Shown one piece after another: positions 7,119 to 13,290 of a stretch of DNA of 14,853 nt (its first letter is position 1; each line of letters begins with the position of its first letter). Made by a program: the position numbers and the translations under genes. The stretch covers positions 1 to 14,853 of the forward strand of contig JAEWAA010000515.1 in assembly GCA_023391955.1 (NCBI GenBank), given 5' to 3'. Under the pieces are notes generated by a model. It did no database searches. It was not told the origin of the DNA and saw only the letters and a list, made by a program, of their open reading frames with translations. Origin of the DNA: Bacillota bacterium (GTDB lineage: Bacteria > Bacillota > Bacilli > Paenibacillales > NBRC-103111).

Positions 7119-7459
7119 TTTAACGGAACTTGGAGGCGGATAGGTGCTCGAGTTGGAACTGTCAGGACCAGGATTAAACGGAACTCAGAAGCGGGTAGTC
7201 GGAGGAAATGGAGCTGTTGGAGCTTTAACGGAACTTAGAGGCGGTTAGTTGAAGGAAATGGGGCTGTTGGAACTTTAACGGAACTCAGAAGCTCTCACGT
7301 GCCGAAAATAGGCCTGAGGGGAATTTTAACGGAACTGACCGGCTCTTACAGGTGATTTACCGGGAAAATGGGCTGACAATTCGGCGCTAACGGTCTGATA
7401 GTTCCGTTACATTTGGAATCAGCCTATATTTGTTCTGTAAGAGGCGGATAGTTCCGTTA
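7119..7459. repeat. Tandem ~50-bp repeats centred on TAACGGAACT, with inverted copies
   Basis: The core TAACGGAACT (or AAACGGAACT) starts at 7121, 7176, 7226, 7276 and 7327 on the plus strand and, as AGTTCCGTTA, at 7400 and 7450 on the minus strand. Spacing is 55, 50, 50 and 51 bases for the direct copies and 50 for the inverted ones. The units 7174-7223 and 7224-7273 agree at 42 of 50 positions by direct comparison, including GGAAATGG and GCTGTTGGA. Later units diverge outside the core, and the inverted units share CTCTTACAG with the fifth direct unit. The array can fold into long hairpins. Nothing in it is coding. Confidence 0.85.
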
Positions 7460-7500
7460 CGGGTACATTGAGTGGGAACCGATGGGTGGAAAGGGTTTTG

Positions 7501-7524
7501 CCCTGAGCCGATGGGATAGTGTTC
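7501..7524 (-). repeat. 24-bp repeat, copy 3 (inverted)
   Basis: The reverse complement starts GAACACTATCCC and ends GGCTCAGGG. It matches the 6789 copy, extended by two bases, at 21 of 24 positions. With copy 2 it forms an inverted pair enclosing about 690 bases of purine-rich and tandem-repeat DNA. Confidence 0.8.
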
Positions 7525-7582
7525 ATAAGGGGGGAGAAACCGGTATATTCGGCCAATTAATTGGTAAATACTAGTTGGATAA

Positions 7583-7642
7583 AGCCCAGAGATAACTCAG
7601 ATGAGAAACGAGATAAATACGAGATAAATACTCGTGGGCTCC
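7583..7642. repeat. Small inverted and tandem repeats downstream of the cyclase gene
   Basis: CGAGATAAATA is duplicated in tandem (7609-7619 and 7620-7630). AGCCCA-GAG near 7583-7591 can pair with CTCGTGGGCT near 7631-7640. A perfect CCAATTAATTGG palindrome lies slightly upstream at 7553-7564. Function unknown. Confidence 0.45.
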
Positions 7643-7690
7643 TCATGGTTTCCCGTACATGATACATTCCGCCAAGGTTCCATGAAAATG

Positions 7691-7719
7691 GCTCAGGCAT
7701 GCCGGCGGGCATCCTGAGC
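7691..7719 (-). terminator. Putative terminator hairpin after the diguanylate cyclase gene
   Basis: On the minus strand GCTCAGG pairs with CCTGAGC, and inside it ATGCC pairs with GGCAT around a four-base loop, with one bulge. It is followed by CATTTTCAT, a poor T-run. Position, 25 bases after the stop codon, supports a terminator or 3' stabilising hairpin. Confidence 0.5.
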
Positions 7720-7743
7720 TGTTATGAATGCTGCGGCGCCCGG

Positions 7744-8313
7744 TCATTCCGTACCGGTGCTGCAGCAGACGGTGTTCCGGCCGGCGGCCTTGGCCCGGTA
7801 GAGAGCCTGGTCGGCGGCTTGGAGCAGCGGCTCCAGCTCATATCCCGCGGCGCCGCCTGCCTCCGCCACGCCGAAGCTGGCCGTCAGGTGCAGCGGCCCT
7901 TCTGCGCTAGGCAGAGGCATATCGGTGCCCGCGATGGCCGCCCGGATCTGCTCCGTGCGCCGTCCTGCCTCAGCCAGCCCTAAGCCGGGCAGACACAGGA
8001 CGAATTCCTCGCCGCCGTACCGGCCGAGGAATTCATCCTCCTGCAGCTGGCTCCGGCAAATGTCTACCAGGTGGACCAATGCCTGGTCTCCCGCCGAATG
8101 GCCCAAGCGGTCGTTGATGGCCTTAAAATGGTCCACATCGAACAAAACCAGCGATAAGACGGAACCGTTTTTCTCCGCCTCTGCCAGCCGCCCCCCGGCT
8201 TCTTCCATAAGGCGGGCACGGTTATATATGCCCGTCAGCCCGTCATAAGAAGCCAGACGGAGCAGCTTTTCTTCGTAGCGCACATGCTCGGTCACATCGA
8301 TCAGCATCAGCAT
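7744..8313 (-). CDS. GGDEF (diguanylate cyclase) domain, C-terminal fragment
   Basis: This 189-residue fragment carries a complete GGDEF domain, which condenses two GTP into cyclic di-GMP. Visible motifs are DGLTGIYNR (24-32), metal-site Asp59 and Asp61 in LFDVDHFK, NDRLGHSAGD (67-76), the active-site loop RYGGEEF (98-104), and C-terminal ASFGVAE and ADQALYRAKAAGRN. The catalytic residues look intact. There is no RxxD inhibitory site ahead of GGEEF (the place holds EDEF), so product inhibition is not expected. Its own ATG at 8313 lacks a ribosome binding site, so as the sequence stands it is probably not made efficiently. It is the downstream part of the interrupted gene. Confidence 0.8.
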   Translation of the reverse strand: MLMLIDVTEHVRYEEKLLRLASYDGLTGIYNRARLMEEAGGRLAEAEKNGSVLSLVLFDVDHFKAINDRLGHSAGDQALVHLVDICRSQLQEDEFLGRYGGEEFVLCLPGLGLAEAGRRTEQIRAAIAGTDMPLPSAEGPLHLTASFGVAEAGGAAGYELEPLLQAADQALYRAKAAGRNTVCCSTGTE

Positions 8314-8316
8314 CCG

Positions 8317-9330
8317 TCACACTCGGCGGTTATTCTTCACCCGCACCGGCAGGGAACGGACCTCATAATGCCGTTCTTCCTCTCCTTCCTGCAGCCATCT
8401 GGTCCGCCAGATCTGCTCCGCATTCACCTGCTGGTTGGCTTCCGGAGGCAGCGTCTCCAAGCCTGCTTTCCCTGACCAGACGGTTTCCAGCGGTTCGCCG
8501 ATCCGCTCCGGAGCCAGCGCTGGAATCATGCGCCGGGCCGCCGGATTATAATCCACCAGCCGTCCTGCCAGATCAAGCACCAGCACGCCGTCCCGCATGC
8601 TTTCGAATACGTAGCCTCTGGCTATGGGCACCACCTGGAACAAATCCGTTGTCCGGATGGCCCAGACATATAAGGAGGTTGTGAAGATCAAGATAAAGGG
8701 AACCGGGTCCATATTGTATGGAACCACACCCATCAGATACAAAAAGGACGCGATAATCGGCAGCATCGTCCCCAGAAACAGCGTGAAAATCTGCTTGCGG
8801 TATGCGTTGGAGGCCGTCCACCATTGGCCTATCAGCAGGCAGGCTCCGAGGAACATGCTGCCGAAGGTATAAGCGCCGTGGATGATATACCACGGACCGA
8901 TGATAATATCCGCCATAGGAGACGGGGCATCCGCCCGCAGATACACGGATTTGTAGAAGAGGTGATGCAGGTCGTTGGTCGCCACCAGGAAACAGGTTAT
9001 GGCAGGGATAACGAACAGAAGTCCGGTTATTTTGCGGGAAAGCCATTTGTCTGCTCCGGTATAACGGCTGATCAGGATAAGCAGGAACACCGGTGAAAAC
9101 GCCATGCCCAAATAGGCCACACTGATCCAAATCTTAATCGCGGCGAGGGTGCTGCTGGCCAGCTGCAGGGCCGCTCCGAAGCAATAAAGAGCTGCTGTAG
9201 CGGTAACACCAGCGAATGCTCTCATGGCCTGTGAGCGAGTTTTGTCAGACAAGGCGTACACAAAGAGGAGCGCGTTCAAGGCTCCGGACGTGGTAATCAG
9301 TGTGATGTAGATAAAGGTCTCGGAATTCAA
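8317..9330 (-). CDS. Histidine-kinase-type 7TM sensor plus PAS, N-terminal fragment of cyclase
   Basis: 337 residues from a TTG at 9330, chosen because a perfect AGGAGG lies nine bases upstream; the frame is open further upstream but has no such signal. Residues about 1-215 contain seven hydrophobic helices of the HisKA_7TM type, including the typical segments LQLASSTLAAIKIW, FSPVFLLILISRYTG, the extracellular NDLHHLFY region and LPIIASFLYLMG. After VVPIARGYVFESMRDGVLVLD a PAS domain follows, running to EVRSLPVRVKNN at the end. Translation stops at TGA 8319-8317, just before the last PAS strand and the GGDEF domain. Alone it would be a membrane sensor without an output domain. Transcribed divergently from the guanylate-kinase-like gene. 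Confidence 0.8.
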   Translation of the reverse strand: MNSETFIYITLITTSGALNALLFVYALSDKTRSQAMRAFAGVTATAALYCFGAALQLASSTLAAIKIWISVAYLGMAFSPVFLLILISRYTGADKWLSRKITGLLFVIPAITCFLVATNDLHHLFYKSVYLRADAPSPMADIIIGPWYIIHGAYTFGSMFLGACLLIGQWWTASNAYRKQIFTLFLGTMLPIIASFLYLMGVVPYNMDPVPFILIFTTSLYVWAIRTTDLFQVVPIARGYVFESMRDGVLVLDLAGRLVDYNPAARRMIPALAPERIGEPLETVWSGKAGLETLPPEANQQVNAEQIWRTRWLQEGEEERHYEVRSLPVRVKNNRRV

Positions 9331-9387
9331 GCCTTGGTCCCTCCTGACGAATGAGAAAAAAACGATATCCGATTTATTTGTACTTTT

Positions 9388-9416
9388 ATTGTATAATATA
9401 GGGATAAGAATGGAAA
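9388..9416. promoter_or_regulatory. Divergent promoter region, cyclase gene and guanylate-kinase-like gene
   Basis: A perfect TATAAT at 9392-9397 is a likely -10 for the plus-strand gene, although no good -35 is visible at the right distance. On the minus strand TTTCCA (9411-9416) and TACAAT (9388-9393), 17 bases apart, could serve the cyclase gene. The two would overlap. Confidence 0.4.
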
Positions 9417-9428
9417 AGAGGCGGTTAC

Positions 9429-9983
9429 ATGTCGCATCGGCTAGTTGTTCTGCAGGGACCCAGCGCAGCGGGCAAAAGCACACTTCAGGCCAAGCTCGGC
9501 CTGCCCCGGATCGTCACCTGGACCTCCCGTCCTCCCCGGGAGGGGGAAACCCATGGAAGAGAGTATTACTTCGGCAGTGCCGAGCAGTTGAAGGCCATGT
9601 ACGCCTCCGGCGAGCTCCTGGAGACAACCGAGTATCAGGGGAATATGTATGGCACCTCCATGGCATCCGTTGCTGCGGCAATTCAGGATGTGACTCCACA
9701 TTCCGTAGTGCTGGACGCCTTCGGTGCCCGCAAGGTAAAGGAGCGTTACGGGGACAAGGTGCTGCTGGTTGGCATCTACGCGGAAAAAGATCAATGCGCC
9801 CGGCGCCTGGCGGAACGGGGACTGTCCGCTCTGGAGCAGGAGCGGCGGTTAGCCAGTTACGGGGAAGAGGTCTCGCTCCTGTTCGGATGTGATCTGATTA
9901 TTCCCAACCCTGATCAGCGTCTGGACCAGGCCCTCTATTTTATCGAGTCTATTGGAGGCGCTTTGACGGAACCATGGGATTAA
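9429..9983 (+). CDS. Guanylate-kinase-like protein
   Basis: This 184-residue cytoplasmic P-loop protein has the order of guanylate kinase, which makes GDP from GMP and ATP. Seen: P-loop GPSAAGKST (10-18); the GMP-binding stretch TSRPPREGETHGREYYF (32-48); ELLETTEYQGNMYGTS (62-77); and a lid segment RRLAERGLSALEQERRL with several Arg residues. The start has a GA-rich ribosome binding site. At 184 residues it is shorter than housekeeping Gmk (about 200-210), and it is not next to rpoZ or other usual gmk partners. It may therefore be a second, specialised paralogue (inference), so I do not assign the symbol gmk. A terminator follows. Confidence 0.85.
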   Translation: MSHRLVVLQGPSAAGKSTLQAKLGLPRIVTWTSRPPREGETHGREYYFGSAEQLKAMYASGELLETTEYQGNMYGTSMASVAAAIQDVTPHSVVLDAFGARKVKERYGDKVLLVGIYAEKDQCARRLAERGLSALEQERRLASYGEEVSLLFGCDLIIPNPDQRLDQALYFIESIGGALTEPWD

Positions 9984-10018
9984 AAAAACCGGCTGCCCTG
10001 GAAATGGACAGCCGGTCA
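9981..10018. terminator. Bidirectional intrinsic terminator
   Basis: The 8-bp stem ACCGGCTG/CAGCCGGT lies between two converging genes. On the minus strand it is followed by seven T residues, making a strong terminator for the stalk-domain gene. On the plus strand only CATTT follows, so it is weaker for the guanylate-kinase-like gene. Confidence 0.82.
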
Positions 10019-10035
10019 TTTGCATTAGGTGCAGC

Positions 10036-10713
10036 TTATTGATAATAGGAGGTTGTGAGCGGAATGATGAACCCTCCATCTGTAGGCTGTTTCACCTGAA
10101 TGGAAATATTCTGCACACCCGTGATCGTGACTTCAATGGTCTGGAGGCCTGATGAAGGAGTGATGCTCTTGACTTCCTTGAGCAGGGCATTCTTGTCAAT
10201 ATCGGTGATCTCCAGCGATTCGACATCATGGACTGTTGCGGCAAATTGTAGAACCAGCTTCGTATATTTGCCCGCCGGGCTTAATGCCGTATATTTAATA
10301 TTGGAATCCGGTGCGCTGTACAGCACCTCAGAATAGTCTTTGCCACCGAATTGCGTATGTGCGGGATCCTTGGAATAGAGTGTGTTGTTAAAATCCTCCC
10401 GGTTAACCGGAATGCCTTCCGTAAGCTCGCCCAGAAGGACTTCTTTGGCTTGCTCATCGTACTTTACAGGGATGTCCAGCAGGTTGGCAATTCCCCGGAC
10501 AGGCAGATAAGTGGTGCCCTCGTAGGTTATGGGAAGAACCTGGTTGCCGTCCGCATCCTTCAAAACGGCAATCTCTCCATTGAACCTTACCTTCAGCTCC
10601 CCGTTCAGGTAAGCCCGGATTTCCTGAAGCTGCGTACTGGCTAAAGCCCCTGCTGCCATACCAACCAAAAGAAGCAGGGTTCCTCCGAATGAGATCAAAA
10701 GCTTCTTCTTCAT
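10036..10713 (-). CDS. Secreted stalk-domain protein (copper amine oxidase N-like)
   Basis: 225 residues starting at the ATG at 10713, which has AAGGAG a few bases upstream; an in-frame ATG six codons earlier lies before that site and is unlikely. A signal peptide (MKKKLLISF, then a Leu/Gly/Ala core, likely cut near ALA-ST at about 24-26) is followed by one stalk/copper-amine-oxidase-N-like domain at about 33-92, with LNGELKVRFNG, ITYEGTTYLPVRGIANLLDI and the terminal KEVLLG. The name of the family is historical; no copper site or oxidase activity is implied. Residues about 100-225 form a beta-rich C-terminal domain I do not recognise. Likely an exported cell-envelope protein of unknown role. 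It has its own terminator. Confidence 0.85.
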   Translation of the reverse strand: MKKKLLISFGGTLLLLVGMAAGALASTQLQEIRAYLNGELKVRFNGEIAVLKDADGNQVLPITYEGTTYLPVRGIANLLDIPVKYDEQAKEVLLGELTEGIPVNREDFNNTLYSKDPAHTQFGGKDYSEVLYSAPDSNIKYTALSPAGKYTKLVLQFAATVHDVESLEITDIDKNALLKEVKSITPSSGLQTIEVTITGVQNISIQVKQPTDGGFIIPLTTSYYQ

Positions 10714-10769
10714 GAAAGCTCTCCTTTCCACCTGGAAAAATAAAACTAGGAAATTATAATTATTTCAAT

Positions 10770-10802
10770 ATTATAATAAGTTGGCACAATTCCACAAGGC
10801 AA
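10770..10802 (-). promoter_or_regulatory. Candidate promoter of the stalk-domain gene
   Basis: On the minus strand TTGCCT (10797-10802) and TATTAT (10773-10778) are 18 bases apart, with an overlapping TATAAT at 10770-10775. The region is very AT-rich and may also serve the divergent deformylase gene, for which a TATAAT (10772-10777) exists on the plus strand without a clear -35. Confidence 0.4.
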
Positions 10803-10843
10803 ATTAAGGATATGCCGCTGCAGCAAAGGAAAGGAGTATGAGA

Positions 10844-11359
10844 ATGGCAGTAAGAGAGATTTTGCCGTTTGGTGATCCGATACTGCGTAAAACCGCCAAA
10901 CCTGTGGAGGAGCTGACGCCCCGGGTGCTGCGGATGCTGGATGACTTGGCGGAAACGCTGTATGCGGCTGATGGCCGGGCGGGATTGGCCGCTCCTCAGA
11001 TAGGGCTTTTGCGCAGACTCATTGTGATGGACTGCGGCGACGGTCTGGTAGAGCTGATCAATCCGGTTATCCTGGAGCAAAGCGGGGAGCAGACGGGAAC
11101 CGAAGGCTGCCTGTCCTACCCCGGCTACTACGGTAACGTGAAACGGGCCAATCAGGTAAAGGTAAGCACCCTCAACCGGCAAGGGGAAACGGTTATTTTG
11201 GAAGCGGAGGGGTATTTGGCCCGGTGTATCCAGCATGAGGTGGACCATCTGGACGGGGTGCTGTTTATTGACCACATGCAGGAGCAATGGCTGTTTCATG
11301 AATCCGGCAGCGGCCGGGTGCCGCTATTGCAGGTGCTGAAGCTGAGCAGACCTCTCTGA
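10844..11359 (+). CDS. def: Peptide deformylase
   Basis: A 171-residue cytoplasmic metalloenzyme that removes the formyl group from the starting methionine of new proteins. All three family motifs are present: AGLAAPQIG (46-54), EGCLS with metal ligand Cys89, and QHEVDHLDG with His131, catalytic Glu132 and His135. The first Gly of the usual GxGLAAPQ motif is replaced (GRAGLAAPQ). There are ATGs at 10838 and 10844; AAGGAG at 10831-10836 is seven bases from the second but only one from the first, so I use 10844. It is not beside fmt or priA, the usual partners of a housekeeping deformylase, so it may be one of two copies (inference). The cupin gene follows after 105 bases on the same strand. 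Confidence 0.94.
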   Translation: MAVREILPFGDPILRKTAKPVEELTPRVLRMLDDLAETLYAADGRAGLAAPQIGLLRRLIVMDCGDGLVELINPVILEQSGEQTGTEGCLSYPGYYGNVKRANQVKVSTLNRQGETVILEAEGYLARCIQHEVDHLDGVLFIDHMQEQWLFHESGSGRVPLLQVLKLSRPL

Positions 11360-11464
11360 CAGAGGGCCATGGCGAAGGCTAGGCTATGGACATCTCCCGG
11401 CAGGATGGGTATGCTTAGAAGAGATATGCGGTGTGCCGCAAGAACAGACAGGAGGCAGGTACGA

Positions 11465-11785
11465 GTGAGCAATATCGGAGTATGGGAAAATGCGGAGCCC
11501 GGCGTAAAACGTTGTATTCTAAACGCAGTGGGCAGCCTGATGATGATGGAGGTGCGTTTTGCCAAGGGGGCGGAAGGCTATGAGCACAGCCATCCGCATG
11601 AGCAGATGAGCTATTGCTTGCGCGGGCGGTTTATCTTCCGCATCGACGGCAAAGAAACGGAAGTTTCCGCCGGTCAAACCATCGCCATTCCCAGCAATGC
11701 CAAACACGGGGTGACTGCGCTGGAGGAGGATTCCGCGCTGTTGGATACCTTCACACCCATCCGCCAGGATCTGGTGAAGTTCTAG
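11465..11785 (+). CDS. Small cupin-domain protein
   Basis: A 106-residue single-domain cupin. The first cupin motif is seen in GYEHSHPHEQMSYCLRG (His41, His43, Gln47, Gly54) and the second in AGQTIAIPSNAKHGV with His81, so a metal site is likely. The chosen GTG start has AGGAGG about ten bases upstream; an ATG at 11369 would add 32 residues that do not fit the family and has no ribosome binding site. Substrate and role cannot be told from sequence; such proteins may be small isomerases, dioxygenases or sugar-binding proteins. It may be co-transcribed with def. No obvious terminator separates it from the thiM promoter. Confidence 0.82.
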   Translation: MSNIGVWENAEPGVKRCILNAVGSLMMMEVRFAKGAEGYEHSHPHEQMSYCLRGRFIFRIDGKETEVSAGQTIAIPSNAKHGVTALEEDSALLDTFTPIRQDLVKF

Positions 11786-11810
11786 AGCTGCGTAAGACTG
11801 CTGCTTCGCA

Positions 11811-11839
11811 TTGCCAAGCACAGGCCTTCTTGGTAAGAT
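11811..11839 (+). promoter_or_regulatory. Promoter of the thiM riboswitch transcript
   Basis: TTGCCA (11811-11816) and TAAGAT (11834-11839) are spaced by exactly 17 bases. The predicted start near 11846 is about ten bases ahead of the aptamer, a suitable geometry. Confidence 0.6.
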
Positions 11840-11855
11840 GATCGTAATTGCATAT

Positions 11856-11947
11856 GAAGCATGGGAGTCCGCAGGAGCGGGCTGAGAGTACGGCTGTCCG
11901 CCGTTTACCATTGGAACCTGTTGGATCATGCCAGCGTAGGGAGCTTG
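11856..11947 (+). ncRNA. TPP riboswitch (THI element)
   Basis: The conserved parts of the thiamin pyrophosphate aptamer are all present: CTGAGA at 11882-11887 after a P2 hairpin arm (GTCCGC/GCGGGC), a variable P3 hairpin (ACGGC/GCCGT), GGAACCTG at 11913-11920, GGATCATGCCAG, and the signature CCAGCGTAGGGA at 11931-11942. P1 can form from AAGC (11857-11860) with GCTT (11943-11946). It senses TPP and, with the terminator that follows, should switch off thiM when thiamin is plentiful. Confidence 0.95.
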
Positions 11948-11956
11948 CCCGTTTTT

Positions 11957-11990
11957 GAGGCGCTTTGCTATTGGCGAAGCGTCTTTTTTG
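11957..11990 (+). terminator. Riboswitch expression-platform terminator
   Basis: GAGGCGCTTTGC pairs with GCGAAGCGTC around a short loop and is followed by six T residues. It lies between aptamer and thiM start, so control is by transcription attenuation. Confidence 0.85.
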
Positions 11991-12042
11991 CGGTTCACGC
12001 GTCCGGCTTGCTGGACTACCGATAAAGAGGAGTTGGCGGAAA

Positions 12043-12852
12043 ATGGAATTACATGAGCTGGAGCAAAACCTGATGAAGGTCCGGGAGCAGAAGCCCCTGG
12101 TCCACAACATCACCAATGTGGTGGTGACCAACTTTACGGCGAACGGGCTGCTGGCGCTGGGCGCATCCCCGGTTATGGCCTACGCCAAGGAAGAAGTGGC
12201 CGACATGGCCAAAATCGCCGGCGCCCTGGTGCTGAACATGGGCACCCTGGATGAAACCGTGGTCCACGCCATGCATGTGGCCGGCCGTTCAGCCAACACC
12301 CATGGCGTACCGGTGGTTTTTGATCCTGTGGGCGCCGGCGCCACCCCATACCGGACGGACACAGCGCGGCGGATGATGGACGAGGTGAAGGTGTCCATCC
12401 TTCGCGGCAATGCCGCGGAGATCGCCAACGTAATCGGCGAATCCGGCACGATCAAGGGTGTGGACGGAGGCGATACCGCAGCGGATGCGGTGGAGCTGGC
12501 CCGCCAGGCAGCCCGGAAGCTGGGCTGCGTGGTGGTGGTGACCGGCGCCGACGATATCGTCAGCGACGGCAGCGTCACCTGGAAGATCAGCAACGGCACC
12601 GCCCTGCTGACCAAGGTTACGGGCACCGGCTGCCTGCTCACCTCGGTGATCGGAGCCTTCGCTGCGGTGGAGAAGGACCTGGTCAAGGCTGCGGTATCCG
12701 CCCTGGCCTACTACGGCGTAGCCGCCGAGGAAGCCCTGAAGGTCTCCGGCAGTGACCGTCCGGGCACCTTCCAGACGGAGCTGTTGAACCAGCTCCATCA
12801 GGTGGAAGGCGCCTTCGTCAAAAAGGCCGCCATCCTGGCTCAGGTAGAGTAG
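12043..12852 (+). CDS. thiM: Hydroxyethylthiazole kinase
   Basis: A 269-residue cytoplasmic ribokinase-fold enzyme that phosphorylates 4-methyl-5-(2-hydroxyethyl)thiazole with ATP, a thiamin-salvage step. Family features: PLVHNITNVVVTNFTANGLL (18-37), GASPVM, LVLNMGTL, DPVGAGAT (94-101), RGNAAEI (121-127), VVVTGADDIV, and the anion-hole motif VTGTGC with catalytic Cys197. Length is normal (about 260-275). The frame is open back to 11965, inside the terminator, but AGAGGAG lies ten bases before the ATG at 12043. The TPP riboswitch upstream fits the function. It appears monocistronic, with a strong terminator after it; thiE and thiD must be elsewhere. Confidence 0.97.
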   Translation: MELHELEQNLMKVREQKPLVHNITNVVVTNFTANGLLALGASPVMAYAKEEVADMAKIAGALVLNMGTLDETVVHAMHVAGRSANTHGVPVVFDPVGAGATPYRTDTARRMMDEVKVSILRGNAAEIANVIGESGTIKGVDGGDTAADAVELARQAARKLGCVVVVTGADDIVSDGSVTWKISNGTALLTKVTGTGCLLTSVIGAFAAVEKDLVKAAVSALAYYGVAAEEALKVSGSDRPGTFQTELLNQLHQVEGAFVKKAAILAQVE

Positions 12853-12880
12853 GCCGGAGCAGGCGCACAGCAGCAAGAAG

Positions 12881-12920
12881 AGCCCCGTCAGGCCAAAAAC
12901 CTGACGGGGCTTGCTTTGTT
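12881..12920 (+). terminator. Intrinsic terminator of thiM
   Basis: A perfect 12-bp stem (AGCCCCGTCAGG with CCTGACGGGGCT) and a short A-rich loop are followed by TGCTTTGTT. Confidence 0.9.
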
Positions 12921-12941
12921 ATGGTTCAGATCTGGTGATGT

Positions 12942-13172
12942 TCACGAAAGCTTCCCGCCGCGCTCCACCTTACCCGGTAAATCCTCCTCCAGCCGGTCCA
13001 TCAATGCGGCGGTTTCTCCCGAGTCGCCCTGGCAGTTGATCCACTGGGCCAATCCCGTCAAGGCTGCCACTTCCATGTCATCCTCTGCATCTCCGCCGCC
13101 ATCCACCGTGGCTTCCGGCTCCGGGATATCCGCACCTGCGGACTTTTGCTCCTCCTGGAAATCTGGGGACAA
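12942..13172 (-). CDS. Small acidic hypothetical protein
   Basis: A 76-residue frame with a TTG start at 13172, preceded by AAAGGAGG at eight bases, one of the best ribosome binding sites in the window. I count 19 Asp/Glu against 5 Lys/Arg. The first half is acidic, Gly/Ala/Pro-rich and probably disordered; the second half (ALTGLAQWINC through ALMDRLEEDLPGK) may form helices. No signal peptide or membrane segment. I do not recognise a family. An overlapping plus-strand frame (12916-13263) has a Ser/Pro-rich translation and no ribosome binding site, so I favour the minus strand. It lies 72 bases beyond the DoxX terminator. Confidence 0.65.
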   Translation of the reverse strand: MSPDFQEEQKSAGADIPEPEATVDGGGDAEDDMEVAALTGLAQWINCQGDSGETAALMDRLEEDLPGKVERGGKLS

Positions 13173-13240
13173 GCTCTCCGCCTCCTTTCGCGCGTATCTT
13201 TACCCATACTATGGCTTAGCGGCCAAGGTTCTATGCAACA

Positions 13241-13275
13241 CGCCAAAACGCCGCCCGGCATAAACCAGACGGCGT
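13241..13275 (-). terminator. Intrinsic terminator of the DoxX gene
   Basis: On the minus strand ACGCCGTCTGG pairs with CCGGGCGGCGT (two G-T pairs) around TTTATG and is followed by TTTTGG. It starts 15 bases after the DoxX stop codon. Confidence 0.78.
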
Positions 13276-13290
13276 CCATTATGCAGCTGA

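Larger units (their letters stand above)
6546..7743. other. Gene-free 1.2-kb spacer rich in repeats
   Basis: No credible coding region is present on either strand: open frames here are short, lack ribosome binding sites and have low-complexity translations. The stretch instead holds a 14-bp palindrome, two direct and one inverted copy of a 22-24 bp repeat, a purine-rich tract, five direct and two inverted copies of a TAACGGAACT-centred unit with 50-bp period, and short palindromes before the diguanylate cyclase gene end. No transposase or tRNA was seen. Single elements are listed separately. Confidence 0.75.
7744..9330 (-). pseudogene. 7TM-PAS-GGDEF diguanylate cyclase gene interrupted by in-frame TGA
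   Basis: Both halves lie in the same reading frame, separated only by TGA (8319-8317) and one CGG codon before the next ATG. Read through, the product is 528 residues: seven-helix membrane sensor, PAS domain, GGDEF domain. The junction reads VKNNRRV-stop-RMLMLIDVTEHV, which is the normal last strands of a PAS domain running into the usual DVTE linker. A GGA to TGA or CGA to TGA change would explain it. No ribosome binding site precedes the downstream ATG. Either a recent nonsense mutation, a sequence error, or readthrough. Confidence 0.7.

Noticed and set aside
7026..7238. 70-codon plus-strand frame through the start of the 50-bp array
   Set aside because: It reads across non-coding tandem repeats and has no ribosome binding site or recognisable sequence.
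7119..7459. CRISPR array
   Set aside because: The repeated unit fills the whole 50-base period with diverging copies, some inverted; there are no constant repeats with unique spacers and no cas genes.
12916..13263. 115-codon plus-strand frame after thiM
   Set aside because: It starts inside the thiM terminator region, lacks a ribosome binding site, is Ser/Pro-rich and overlaps the better-supported minus-strand small gene.
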